Positions 1 to 7,338 of a stretch of DNA of 64,000 nucleotides are shown here, piece after piece. Made by a program: the position numbers and the translations under genes. Positions within the stretch are counted from its first letter, which is position 1; each line of letters starts with the position of its first letter. The notes beneath the pieces were generated by a model. The model was not told where the DNA came from. It made no database searches and saw only the letters and a program-made list of their open reading frames with translations. The DNA is from Streptomyces cupreus (lineage in GTDB: Bacteria; Actinomycetota; Actinomycetes; Streptomycetales; Streptomycetaceae), in the NCBI RefSeq assembly GCF_014257025.1, contig NZ_JACMSF010000030.1:1-64000 (forward strand), written 5' to 3'.

Positions 1-46
1 TATCACTCGGCCGGGCCCCTTCGGCCGTTCGTGCCATGCTGGCGGG

Positions 47-439
47 GTGAACACCGAGGACCTGGTCCGGCTGCGGCGGGCGCGTGACCGTATGGACCGC
101 GAGTACACCGAGCCCCTCGACGTCATGGCGCTCGCCGGGACCGCGCTGATGTCCCCGGGCCACTTCCAGCGCAGCTTCCGCGCCGCGTACGGGGAGACGC
201 CGTACGGCTATCTCATGACCCGTCGGATCGAGCGCGCGAAGGCGTTGCTGCGGCGCGGCGACATGAGCGTGACCGAGGTGTGCATGGCGGTCGGCTGTAC
301 CTCCCTCGGCTCCTTCAGCGCGCGCTTCACCGAGCTGGTGGGCGAGACGCCGAGCGCCTACCGGGCTCGCTCGCACGCGGACGGTGAGGTGATCCCGGCG
401 TGTGTGGCCCGCCGTTACACCCGGCCGAAGCGGTCGTAG
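47..439 (+). CDS. AraC-family DNA-binding-domain protein
   Basis: A 130-residue protein made of little more than the AraC/XylS C-terminal DNA-binding domain. The first helix-turn-helix lies at about residues 20-55, ending in the GETPYGYLMTRRIERAK segment. The second lies at about 75-105, with VCMAVGCTSLGSFSARF followed by the family signature GETPSAYR. No ligand-binding domain is present, so it is either a stand-alone regulator of the MarA/SoxS size class or senses through a partner. The GTG start lies in the short space after the window edge. The next gene starts 18 bp downstream on the same strand and is a VOC protein, a common pairing in Streptomyces. The target is unknown; autoregulation or control of the VOC gene is inference. 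Confidence 0.85.
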   Translation: MNTEDLVRLRRARDRMDREYTEPLDVMALAGTALMSPGHFQRSFRAAYGETPYGYLMTRRIERAKALLRRGDMSVTEVCMAVGCTSLGSFSARFTELVGETPSAYRARSHADGEVIPACVARRYTRPKRS

Positions 440-457
440 CGTCCTAATCTGGCCGTC

Positions 458-874
458 ATGGACATCAAACTCAAGCAGTGCTTCCTCGCCGTCGACGACC
501 ATGACAAGGCGATCGCCTTCTACCGCGACGTCCTGGGCCTTGAGGTCCGTGGTGACGTCGGGTTCGAGGGGATGCGGTGGGTGACGGTCGGCTCGCCGTT
601 GCAGCCGGACGTGGAGATCGTGCTGGAGCCGCCCGCCGCGGATCCGGACACCTCCCCCGCGGACAAGGAGGTGATGGCCCAGCTGCTCGCCAAGGGCGTG
701 CTGCGCGGGGTCAACTTCACCACCTCCGACTGCGACGAACTGTTCGCCCGGGTCCGGGAGTCCGGCGCCGACGTCGTCCAGGAGCCGACGGACCAGCCGT
801 ACGGCGTGCGCGACTGCGCCTTCCGGGACCCGGCCGGGAACATGCTCCGCTTCATGGAGCCGTCGAAGCCGTAG
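458..874 (+). CDS. VOC (glyoxalase/bleomycin resistance-like) protein
   Basis: A 138-residue single VOC module. The N-terminal beta-alpha unit reads FLAVDDHDKAIAFYRDVLGL, with the usual AIxFYRDVLG signature. The C-terminal part ends in RDPAGNMLRFMEP, the normal closing strand with the metal-ligand glutamate position. Proteins of this class include glyoxalases, dioxygenases, antibiotic-binding proteins and PhnB-like proteins, and the substrate cannot be read from sequence. It follows the AraC-type gene by 18 bp and is probably cotranscribed with it. The ATG start at 458 is preferred because translation enters the conserved strand within five residues. Confidence 0.85.
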   Translation: MDIKLKQCFLAVDDHDKAIAFYRDVLGLEVRGDVGFEGMRWVTVGSPLQPDVEIVLEPPAADPDTSPADKEVMAQLLAKGVLRGVNFTTSDCDELFARVRESGADVVQEPTDQPYGVRDCAFRDPAGNMLRFMEPSKP

Positions 875-897
875 CAGGGCTGGCTAGGATCGCGCCC

Positions 898-1632
898 ATG
901 ACCATCCGCTGGACGTACGCCTTCGTCGACCGGCCCGCCGAAGCCTTCGGCCCCGCCTGCGACTTCTGGACCGCCGTCACGGGCACGCAGCTGTCCGAAC
1001 TCCGGGGCGACCAGGGTGAGTTCGTCACCCTGCTGCCCGAGTCCGGCGACGCCTGCGTCAAGGTCCAGGGCGTCATGGAAGGGCCCGGCGGCGCGCATCT
1101 GGACTTCGCCGTCGAGGACGTGCCGGACTTCGTGAAGGAGGCGCTGCGGGTCGGGGCGGGACTGGTCGCCGAGCACGAGGGCTGGGCCGTACTGCGGTCC
1201 CCGGCCGGGCAGTTGTTCTGCGCCGTGCCCTGGCACGGGGAGTCGGCACGGGCGCCGGTGGTGCGGGAGACACGCCTCGACCAGGTCTGCCTGGACATCC
1301 CGCCGTCGCTCTACGACGCAGAAGTCACTTTCTGGAGCGCCCTGTTGCCCGAGTGGGAGTCCCTGCCGGGTTCCCTCCCGGAGTTCCACGTGGTGAGGCC
1401 CCCGACGGGTCTACCGATCCGCATCCTGCTCCAGCGCCTCGGCGAGGAGCGCCCGGCGTCGGCCCATCTCGATCTGGCCTGCACGGACATCGAGACCGCC
1501 CGGACGGCCCACGAAGCCCTGGGCGCCATGCTCGTCCACCGCGGCACCCACTGGCGCGTGATGCGCGACCCGACGGGCGGCACGTACTGCCTGACGGGCC
1601 GCGACCCACACACGGGCGGGCTGCCGGTCTGA
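898..1632 (+). CDS. Two-module VOC family protein
   Basis: A 244-residue protein with two tandem VOC modules. Module one spans about residues 1-115, starting TIRWTYAFVDRPAEAFGPAC. Module two spans about 120-240, starting RLDQVCLDIPPSLYDAEVTF and ending DPTGGTYCLTGRDP. Such internally duplicated VOC proteins usually form the complete cup-shaped fold within one chain. The ATG at 898 lies 23 bp after the preceding VOC gene, suggesting one transcript with it. Reading frames extending further upstream are rejected because they run through the previous coding region. No substrate can be assigned. Confidence 0.8.
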   Translation: MTIRWTYAFVDRPAEAFGPACDFWTAVTGTQLSELRGDQGEFVTLLPESGDACVKVQGVMEGPGGAHLDFAVEDVPDFVKEALRVGAGLVAEHEGWAVLRSPAGQLFCAVPWHGESARAPVVRETRLDQVCLDIPPSLYDAEVTFWSALLPEWESLPGSLPEFHVVRPPTGLPIRILLQRLGEERPASAHLDLACTDIETARTAHEALGAMLVHRGTHWRVMRDPTGGTYCLTGRDPHTGGLPV

Positions 1633-1648
1633 CGGAAGAACCGGCGCT

Positions 1649-1975
1649 TCACGCCCAGGGCTCCACCCCCACCACGGCATCCACCGGGATCGGCCCGTAC
1701 ACATGCGGGAACTCCTCGCCGCCGGGCTTCATGGCCTCGTACTTCAGCGGCGCATCGAGGCGGGCGGGGTCGATGACGAGCAGCACCAGTTCGTCGGGGC
1801 CGTCGTAGTCGCCGTAGACGAACGCGGCCACCGGCGGCAGTTGCGCGCGGGTCGAGCAGTGGATGAAGCCCTCCTCCTGGAGGGTCTTGCCGCGGGTCGA
1901 CATCTCGTACGTCCCCCGGGCGCGGGCCTCCTCCCAAAGGGACCGTTCGGTCAGGTGCACGATGGTTGTGGACAT
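1649..1975 (-). CDS. DUF952 family protein
   Basis: A 108-residue protein of the DUF952 family. Visible family marks are the opening IVHLTERSLWEEARARGTY, the central EGFIHCST motif, and the LLVIDPARLDAPLKYE and FPHVYGPIP segments. The family is thought to have an ADP-ribosyltransferase-like or ART-related fold, but its biological role is not established. It reads opposite to the VOC genes and ends 16 bp from them. It lies just downstream of the ECF sigma gene on the same strand, so it may be on that transcript. Confidence 0.8.
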   Translation of the reverse strand: MSTTIVHLTERSLWEEARARGTYEMSTRGKTLQEEGFIHCSTRAQLPPVAAFVYGDYDGPDELVLLVIDPARLDAPLKYEAMKPGGEEFPHVYGPIPVDAVVGVEPWA

Positions 1976-1984
1976 GACGCCACG

Positions 1985-3184
1985 TTACGACCTCAGCCGC
2001 GCCGCCCGCCCCCGCAAATACCGCTGCTCGGGCAGGCTCATGGTCTGCGCGGCCGCCGACTCGTAGGCGGCCCGCGCCGCGTCGTACTCCCCGGCCCGCT
2101 CCAGCAGATGCCCCCGTACGGCATCCCTGCGGTGCCCCAACTCCCCCTCCAGCGCGTCCACTTCCGCGAGCCCCGCCTGGGGCCCGTGCACCATGGCGAC
2201 GGCGACCGCGCGGTTCAGGCGTTCCACGGGCCCGGGGACCAGGCCGACCAGCACGTCGTAGAGGCCGAGGATCTCCCGCCAGTCCGTGGCGTCCGCGGAC
2301 GGCGACTCGTCGTGGACGGCGGCGATGGCGGCGCGCAGTTGGTAGGGGCCGACGGGGCCGTGCCGTAGGGCGTGGGTGACCAGCGCGACGCCCTCCTCGA
2401 TCGCGGCCTTGTCCCAGCGCTCGCGGTCCTGTTCGTCGAGGGGCACGAGGTCGCCGTGCGGTCCTGTACGGGCGTCGCGGCGGGCGTCGGTGAGCAGCAT
2501 CAGGGCGAGCAGACCGGTCACCTCGCCGGTGTCCGGGAGCAGCCGGTGGGCCAGACGGGTGAGCCGGATCGCCTCGCCCGCGAGATCGCGGCGCTGGAGG
2601 CTTTGGCCCGAGGTCGCCGTATAGCCCTCGTTGAAGATCAGGTAGAGGGTGTGCAGGACGGCGGGGAGCCGTTCCGCCCAGTTGTCGGGGCGCCCGAAGC
2701 TCACCCCGCGCACCTTCTGCTTGGCGCGGCTGATGCGCTGGGCCATGGTCGCCTCGGGGACGAGACAGGCGCGGGCGATCTCCGCCGTGGTCAGACCGCC
2801 GACCGCGCGCAGGGTGAGCGCGATCTGCGCGGGCGTGGTCAGGTCGGGATGGCAGCACAGGAAGAGCAGGGAGAGGGTGTCGTCCTCGCGGGGAGCCCGG
2901 TCCGCACCGGGCGCGAGGCGCGCGGCGAGCGCCGTCGCCTTCTCCTCCCGCGCCCGCCGGGCGTCGTCGGCCCGCAGCGTGTCCACGAGCCTCCGCGAGG
3001 CCACCTTGATCAGCCAGCCGCGCGGATTGTCCGGCACCCCGGCCGCCGGCCACTGCCCGGCCGCGGCGAGCAGCGCCTCCTGTACGGCGTCCTCGGCGGC
3101 GTCGAAATGGCCGTACCGGCGTACGAGCGCGCCGAGGACCTGCGGCGCGTGGTGGCGCAGCAGGTCCTCGACGGTGTCGCTCAT
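1985..3184 (-). CDS. ECF42-type RNA polymerase sigma factor with C-terminal extension
   Basis: A 399-residue sigma-70 family protein. Region sigma2 lies at about residues 10-75 (HFDAAEDAVQEALLAA, NPRGWLIKVASRRLVD). Region sigma4 lies at about 120-170 (LTTAEIARACLVPEATMAQRIS). A C-terminal extension of about 220 residues (DUF6596/TPR-like) follows, typical of group ECF42. These sigma factors have no classic anti-sigma factor and are encoded beside a DGPF/YCII-domain protein, exactly as here. The extension is thought to take the anti-sigma role. The ATG at 3184 lies 5 bp after the end of the DGPF gene, so the two form an operon with the DGPF gene first. Frames starting upstream run into that gene. 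Confidence 0.9.
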   Translation of the reverse strand: MSDTVEDLLRHHAPQVLGALVRRYGHFDAAEDAVQEALLAAAGQWPAAGVPDNPRGWLIKVASRRLVDTLRADDARRAREEKATALAARLAPGADRAPREDDTLSLLFLCCHPDLTTPAQIALTLRAVGGLTTAEIARACLVPEATMAQRISRAKQKVRGVSFGRPDNWAERLPAVLHTLYLIFNEGYTATSGQSLQRRDLAGEAIRLTRLAHRLLPDTGEVTGLLALMLLTDARRDARTGPHGDLVPLDEQDRERWDKAAIEEGVALVTHALRHGPVGPYQLRAAIAAVHDESPSADATDWREILGLYDVLVGLVPGPVERLNRAVAVAMVHGPQAGLAEVDALEGELGHRRDAVRGHLLERAGEYDAARAAYESAAAQTMSLPEQRYLRGRAARLRS

Positions 3185-3189
3185 GGGGT

Positions 3190-3603
3190 TCAGACGTCTC
3201 CGGTGCCCTCGCCGATGGGCCGGATCACCACGGGGTACACGGGCGCGCCCGCCGGCTGGGGGCACTGCGTGACCCGTGCGGCGATCTCGGTGACCCGCTC
3301 CAGGCTCGCGCAGTCCAGGACCCAGTAGCCGGCCAGCAGCTCCTTGGTCTCGCTGTACGGGCCGTCGGTGATGACGGGCTTGCCGTCGGCACCGAGGCTG
3401 ACGTGCCGGGTGCGGGCGGGCTCGACCAGTCCCTGGGCGTCGACCAGTTCGCCGGTCTCGGCGAGGTCGTCGTTGATCGCGCCCATGAAGGCGTACATCG
3501 CCTGCACGTCCTGCTCGGTCCAGGCCGGCGAGTTCTCGGACGCCTTGCCCTTCATCGCCTCGTAGTCCGCCTGGCTTCCCTGCACCATGACCAGATACTT
3601 CAT
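3190..3603 (-). CDS. YCII/DGPF-domain protein, partner of the ECF42 sigma factor
   Basis: A 137-residue protein of the YciI-like DGPF family. The hallmark ITDGPYSETKELLAGYWVLD lies at about residues 78-97, with the N-terminal strand KYLVMVQGS. Genes of this type sit beside ECF42 sigma factors, and the arrangement here (DGPF gene first, then sigma 5 bp downstream) matches that. Family members are small ferredoxin-like folds of unclear catalytic role, possibly a sensory input or a target of the sigma factor. The 95 bp after its start codon, up to the zinc-ribbon gene, hold no further gene that I can see. Confidence 0.88.
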   Translation of the reverse strand: MKYLVMVQGSQADYEAMKGKASENSPAWTEQDVQAMYAFMGAINDDLAETGELVDAQGLVEPARTRHVSLGADGKPVITDGPYSETKELLAGYWVLDCASLERVTEIAARVTQCPQPAGAPVYPVVIRPIGEGTGDV

Positions 3604-3698
3604 GACTCGCTCCTTTGTCTCGCGCCGCCTGTCTGGGCGGCTCTCACACGGGACGTCGGAGCCGGGCCCGGGTTCTCGACATGGTTCGGGACGACGTT

Positions 3699-3956
3699 TC
3701 AGGAATTCCTCGCGGCGCTTTCCTCGGGCTCCTCCCGGCGCTCTGGCTGTTCCTGGGGCTCATGATGTGCGCGGCGCCGGTGGTGGTGCGCGTGAGGGTC
3801 TTCCTCGGCGCCTTCCTCGACGAAGGCCTCGCACTGGGGGTTACGGCAGGGGCCGGCCACCCAGCGCGGTACCCATGCGCCCAGCGTCTTGTGGCGCTGG
3901 ATGACCGTTTCGACGGACTGTCCGCAGACGGGACAGACGTGTTCTTCGCTGTCCAT
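3699..3956 (-). CDS. Small zinc-ribbon protein with His/acid-rich tail
   Basis: An 85-residue protein not recognised as a named family. The N-terminal half holds a probable zinc ribbon, CPVCG at residues 8-12 and CRNPQC at about 37-42, separated by a basic/aromatic stretch. The C-terminal half is low complexity: an acidic EEGAEED run, then a histidine-rich DPHAHHHRRRAHH run, then a Glu/Arg/Pro tail. A TGAGGA ribosome binding site sits close to the ATG at 3956. The His-rich region could bind metal, but function is unknown. It sits alone between the DGPF and reductase genes. Confidence 0.6.
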   Translation of the reverse strand: MDSEEHVCPVCGQSVETVIQRHKTLGAWVPRWVAGPCRNPQCEAFVEEGAEEDPHAHHHRRRAHHEPQEQPERREEPEESAARNS

Positions 3957-3974
3957 GTCCTCAGGGTAGGCCGG

Positions 3975-4559
3975 TCAGCTCTTGCGTGCGTAGGTGCGGA
4001 CCAGCACTCCGTTGCCGAACGTGCGGACGCCTTCCAGGGTGAAGTCGCCCACGGCGAACCCGGTGCCGCCGAACATGGGCATGCCCGTGCCGTAGACCTG
4101 CGGATAGGTCTTGATCACGAGCTCGTCGATCTCGTCGAGCAGTTCGCCCGCGAGCCGGGAGCCGCCGCACAGCCAGATGCCGAGTTCGCTGTCCTCGGCC
4201 TTCAGCTCGCGGATCCGGGCGACCAGATCGCCCTCGATCACGGTGACGTTCGGGTCCGGGGAGTCGAGGGTGCGCGAGGCGACGTACTCGCGCAGATGAC
4301 CGTACGGGCTGGTGACGCCGGCGTCGAGGGCGAGCTGGTAGCTGGCGCGGCCCTGGATCACCGTGTCGAAGTTGAGGTTCTCGGCGCCCTTGAGGCCGAG
4401 TTGTTCGCGGCCCTGGACCGCGATGGTGTCCGGCCAGGTCGAGCCGAGGTAGCCGAGGAACTCCTCGTCCAGGAACGCGAACATCGACGAGGCGTCGCCG
4501 TTCGGGTCCCCGATGAAGCCGTCGATGGAGCAGGCGACGAAGTACGTGAGCTTTCGCAA
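3975..4559 (-). CDS. Dihydrofolate reductase / RibD C-terminal-like protein
   Basis: A 194-residue protein of the DHFR-like RibD_C family. The opening RKLTYFVACSIDGFIGDPNG is typical, as are the central QGRASYQLALDAG region, IWLCGGSRLAGELLDEID (the NADPH-binding GG motif) and VKTYPQVYGTGMPMFG. Members are NADPH-dependent reductases of unknown substrate, often controlled by an adjacent regulator. The start is a TTG at 4559, preceded by a GGAAAGAGA ribosome binding site. No ATG exists at this point and the first strand begins immediately. A TetR gene starts 111 bp away in the opposite direction, and the repeats between them look like its operator. Confidence 0.82.
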   Translation of the reverse strand: MRKLTYFVACSIDGFIGDPNGDASSMFAFLDEEFLGYLGSTWPDTIAVQGREQLGLKGAENLNFDTVIQGRASYQLALDAGVTSPYGHLREYVASRTLDSPDPNVTVIEGDLVARIRELKAEDSELGIWLCGGSRLAGELLDEIDELVIKTYPQVYGTGMPMFGGTGFAVGDFTLEGVRTFGNGVLVRTYARKS

Positions 4560-4589
4560 GCTGGTCTCTTTCCGTAGGCTGCGGTTGAA

Positions 4590-4619
4590 CAACTGCAGTT
4601 GTAGTACTTCACTTGTAGT
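4590..4619. promoter_or_regulatory. Candidate TetR operator in divergent promoter region
   Basis: The 111 bp between the divergent reductase and TetR genes contains a perfect 12-bp palindrome, CAACTGCAGTTG, at 4590-4601. It also contains a direct repeat TTGTAGT at 4599-4605 and 4613-4619 (14-bp period). This A/T-rich cluster stands out from the GC-rich background, and its position suits autoregulation by the TetR protein. The repeats are seen; the role is inferred. Confidence 0.5.
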
Positions 4620-4670
4620 GGTTGCAAGGGTTTTCCAGGACCGGATTGAAGTGGGAGAGGAGATTCCGCA

Positions 4671-5261
4671 TTGGCCAGGAATCCGGAGCGGCGCGCGGCG
4701 CTGGTGGACGCCGGTGTGGAGGTTCTCGCACGGGAGGGGGCCCGGGGGCTGACGTTCCGCGCGGTGGACGCCGAAGCGGGGGTGCCGGTGGGCACGGCCT
4801 CCAACTACTTCACCGGGCGCGATGACCTGCTGCGGCAGATCGACGCCCGGCTGCATGTACGGCTGGCCCCCGACCCCAAGGTGATCGCCGAGCTGCTCCA
4901 GCGGCCGAAGGACCGGTCACTGGTCACGGCGTTCATGCACGATCTGATGGGCCGGGCCACCCGCGACCGCACGGGCTATCTGGCGCTGCTGGAGATGCGC
5001 CTGGAGGCGACCCGGCGCCCCGAGCTCCGGGTCTCGTACACGGAATCGGTGCGCGGGGACCTGACGGAAGGCATGGAGTTCCACCGGAACGCCGGCCTCC
5101 CCGGCGGCGACGAGACCGTCACGGTGCTCTATCTCGCCATGCTCGGCCTGATCTTGGAGCATCTGACGCTGCCGGGGGTGCTGGAGGGTGTGCTGCCGGG
5201 CGTGGGCGTTCCGGAGGGGCTGATCGAACGGATCGTGGAGACGGTGGTGCCGGGGGCCTAG
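4671..5261 (+). CDS. TetR/AcrR-family transcriptional regulator
   Basis: A 196-residue regulator. The N-terminal TetR helix-turn-helix covers about residues 8-52 (GVEVLAREGARGLTFRAVDAEAGVPVGTASNYF), followed by a helical ligand domain. A TTG start at 4671 is chosen because GGGAGAGGAG lies 8-10 bp upstream and the domain begins at once. It is divergent from the RibD-like reductase, its most likely target together with itself. Its stop codon overlaps the stop of the converging acetyltransferase gene within the four bases CTAG at 5258-5261. Confidence 0.88.
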   Translation: MARNPERRAALVDAGVEVLAREGARGLTFRAVDAEAGVPVGTASNYFTGRDDLLRQIDARLHVRLAPDPKVIAELLQRPKDRSLVTAFMHDLMGRATRDRTGYLALLEMRLEATRRPELRVSYTESVRGDLTEGMEFHRNAGLPGGDETVTVLYLAMLGLILEHLTLPGVLEGVLPGVGVPEGLIERIVETVVPGA

Positions 5262-5875
5262 CGGGGGACGCGGGGTGCGCTGGGTGCGCTGGGTTCGCGC
5301 CACATGGGGAACATCTGGGGGCCGTCGGGCAGGTCGAGGGGGCTGCCGAGCAGTTCGAAGCCGAGGCGTTCGTACAGCTTGCGGCTGCGGGCGCTGCTCG
5401 CCTCCAGGTACGCGGGGACGCCGTCGCTGTCGCAGCGGTCGAGTACGGCGCCGATGAGCGCGGAGCCGAGGCCCTTGCCCTGCCGGTCGGGGGAGACACC
5501 GATCATCCACAGGTATTCGTGGGCGCGGTCGCCGGGATGGATCCCGGCGGTGAGCCGGCCGATCAGCTCCACGCGCTCGTTCTCCGGATCGACGGCGTCA
5601 CGGAGCTGTACGGGCCCGTCGTCGTCGGGGTCGTGCTCCCCGGCGGGCGTGCGCAGCCACAGCGCGCAGGCCGAGGCGTCCTCGGTCAGGTCGATCCGCC
5701 CCTCGGCGAGCACGATGTCGGTGAAGGCCGCCATCAGCCGGTGATGGGTCGCCCGGCGGTACTCGGCACCGGGAAACACCCAGCCGCTGACCGGATCGTC
5801 CTGGAAGGCCTCGTCCAGCAGCCGCACCACCAGATCCCGGTCCGCCTCTGTCGCCGTCCGGATCGCCACACCCAT
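5258..5875 (-). CDS. GNAT family N-acetyltransferase
   Basis: A 205-residue GNAT protein. The N-terminal strand is VAIRTATEADRDLVVRLLDEAF. The acetyl-CoA loop appears at about residues 130-150 as LWMIGVSPDRQGKGLGSALI (motif A, Q/RxxGxG/A), followed by YLEASSARSRKLYERLGFEL (motif B). The substrate is unknown. The gene converges on TetR with overlapping stop codons. The ATG at 5875 is the first in frame; frames extending upstream cross the intergenic hairpins. There is no obvious operon partner. Confidence 0.85.
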   Translation of the reverse strand: MGVAIRTATEADRDLVVRLLDEAFQDDPVSGWVFPGAEYRRATHHRLMAAFTDIVLAEGRIDLTEDASACALWLRTPAGEHDPDDDGPVQLRDAVDPENERVELIGRLTAGIHPGDRAHEYLWMIGVSPDRQGKGLGSALIGAVLDRCDSDGVPAYLEASSARSRKLYERLGFELLGSPLDLPDGPQMFPMWREPSAPSAPRVPR

Positions 5876-5984
5876 GTCCCACCCCTTCGTCTCAATCCGC
5901 CTTGATCGTATGGCGGTTGGGCCGCGCGTGGTGAAGGCGGCCGAAGATTGTCGCGATCCGGGTGGGCGGACCGAGCGAACGAAC

Positions 5985-6017
5985 GGGCCCCGCACACCGT
6001 GGGGATGTGCGGGACCC
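5985..6017 (-). terminator. Hairpin downstream of polyprenyl synthase (distal)
   Basis: The inverted repeat CCCGCACA (5989-5996) / TGTGCGGG (6006-6013) is extended by an outer GGG/CCC pair. It has no T-tract. Together with the stronger hairpin at 6034-6062 it forms a tandem termination region after the encapsulin-cargo operon. Confidence 0.5.
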
Positions 6018-6033
6018 GCCGGGCCGGGCCGGT

Positions 6034-6062
6034 GGGCGTGCGGGGTCAGGAGCCGCACGCCC
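6034..6062 (-). terminator. Hairpin terminator after encapsulin operon
   Basis: A perfect 10-bp stem, GGGCGTGCGG (6034-6043) and CCGCACGCCC (6053-6062), with a 9-nt loop. It starts 15 bp beyond the stop codon of the polyprenyl synthase gene. It lacks a U-tract, as is usual for Streptomyces terminators. Confidence 0.65.
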
Positions 6063-6077
6063 GCCGGTCCGGGGTCT

Positions 6078-7223
6078 TCAGGTGCTGCGCCGGGTGACGA
6101 ACTCGGCCAGGGCCAGCAGGCCACCCGCCGCCTCCGGCTCGGGCACCGCGCGGGCCAGCTCCTGCATCGCGCGGGCCATCCGGTCGGCGGCCTGGACCTG
6201 CGCCCAGTCACGCCCGCCCGCCTGTTCCACGGCCAGCGCGGTACGCGCGGTCTCCTCGTCCGCCGCCATACCGCCCTTGCCGTACGGCACTTCGTACAGC
6301 TCGGCCAGCTTCGCGGCCGCCGGGGTGCCGGAGGTGAGCGCGGCGACGACCGGCAGCGACTTCTTGCGGGCGGCCAGGTCCGCGCCGGCCGGCTTGCCGG
6401 TGCGCCGGGGGTCGCCCCATATGCCGATGACGTCGTCGATGAGCTGGAAGGCGAGCCCGGCCTCACGGCCGAAGGCGTCCATCGCCTCCACGTCCTCCCC
6501 GGCCGCACCCGCGTACAGCGCGCCGAGGGCGCAGGCGCAGCCCAGCAGGGCTCCCGTCTTGGCCTCGGCCATGGCGAGCGCCTCGTCGAGGCCGACGTCG
6601 GCGCAGGCCCGCTTCTCCAGGGCCGTGTCCGCGTGCTGCCCCTCGCACAGTTCGACCACACAGGCGGCGAGCCGGGCCGCGGCCCCGGTGGACGCCGGAT
6701 GCGGGTCCTCGGCGAGGAGTCTGAGGGCGAGGGCCTGGAGGGCGTCCCCGGCGAGGATCGCGTCGGCGTCGCCGAACACCGTCCAGGCGGTGGGCCGGTG
6801 CCGTCGGGTGGTGTCCCGGTCCATCACATCGTCGTGCAGCAACGTGAAGTTGTGGACCAACTCCACCGCCGCCGCGGCCCGTACGGCGGCCTTCCGGGCC
6901 GACGGCCCGCCGAGCGCCTCCGCCGCGGTGAGGACGAGCGCGGGGCGGATCGCCTTGCCCGCGTTGCCCGCCGCGGGTGTGCCGTCCGCGTGCTCCCACC
7001 CGAAGTGGTAGAGCGCGATCCGGCGCATGGAGCCGGGTAACGAATCGATGGCGGCGCGCAGTTCGGGGTCGACGGACCCTCGCGTGCGCTCCAGGATCGC
7101 CATCGCCTCCTGCCCGTCGAGCGGACCCGGTCCGGCGTGTGTCTGGGTCCCGATGGGCCTCCGCCTTTCACGCGTCTCGGTCTCTCGCCGCCCTCCGGCG
7201 GGGCGTTGCTGCGTCTCGGTCAT
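6078..7223 (-). CDS. Polyprenyl diphosphate synthase, probable encapsulin cargo
   Basis: A 381-residue trans-isoprenyl diphosphate synthase that condenses isopentenyl diphosphate with an allylic diphosphate. The first aspartate-rich motif is HDDVMD (D131-D135). The second is LIDDVIGIWGD (D263, D264, D271), so both Mg-binding motifs are intact. Residues 1 to about 38 form a charged, Pro/Gly/Arg-rich, probably disordered extension (TQQRPAGGRRETETRERRRP) absent from ordinary housekeeping homologues. In family 2B encapsulin systems such N-terminal tails load cargo into the shell. The gene lies 115 bp downstream of the shell gene on the same strand. The ATG at 7223 is chosen over one at 7235 because GGGTGAG is correctly spaced before it. 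Product chain length cannot be fixed from sequence. Confidence 0.88.
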   Translation of the reverse strand: MTETQQRPAGGRRETETRERRRPIGTQTHAGPGPLDGQEAMAILERTRGSVDPELRAAIDSLPGSMRRIALYHFGWEHADGTPAAGNAGKAIRPALVLTAAEALGGPSARKAAVRAAAAVELVHNFTLLHDDVMDRDTTRRHRPTAWTVFGDADAILAGDALQALALRLLAEDPHPASTGAAARLAACVVELCEGQHADTALEKRACADVGLDEALAMAEAKTGALLGCACALGALYAGAAGEDVEAMDAFGREAGLAFQLIDDVIGIWGDPRRTGKPAGADLAARKKSLPVVAALTSGTPAAAKLAELYEVPYGKGGMAADEETARTALAVEQAGGRDWAQVQAADRMARAMQELARAVPEPEAAGGLLALAEFVTRRST

Positions 7224-7292
7224 GAACTCACCCATCGCCTAGGAGTCGGCGGACGGTGGCGCTCGTCCCTCGGCCGGGCACGTACCCCGAGG

Positions 7293-7320
7293 GTGTACCC
7301 GCCCCGGAGGGCGGGGACAC
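7293..7320 (-). promoter_or_regulatory. Intercistronic hairpin between shell and cargo genes
   Basis: The stem GTGT-A-CCCGCCC (7293-7304), loop CGGA, GGGCGGG-G-ACAC (7309-7320) forms 11 pairs around one A/G mismatch. It begins 19 bp after the shell stop codon and has no U-tract. It could be a partial terminator or an RNA-processing or stability element that sets the shell-to-cargo ratio. That role is inference. Confidence 0.5.
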
Positions 7321-7338
7321 CGGATGTCCGCGGGAAGG

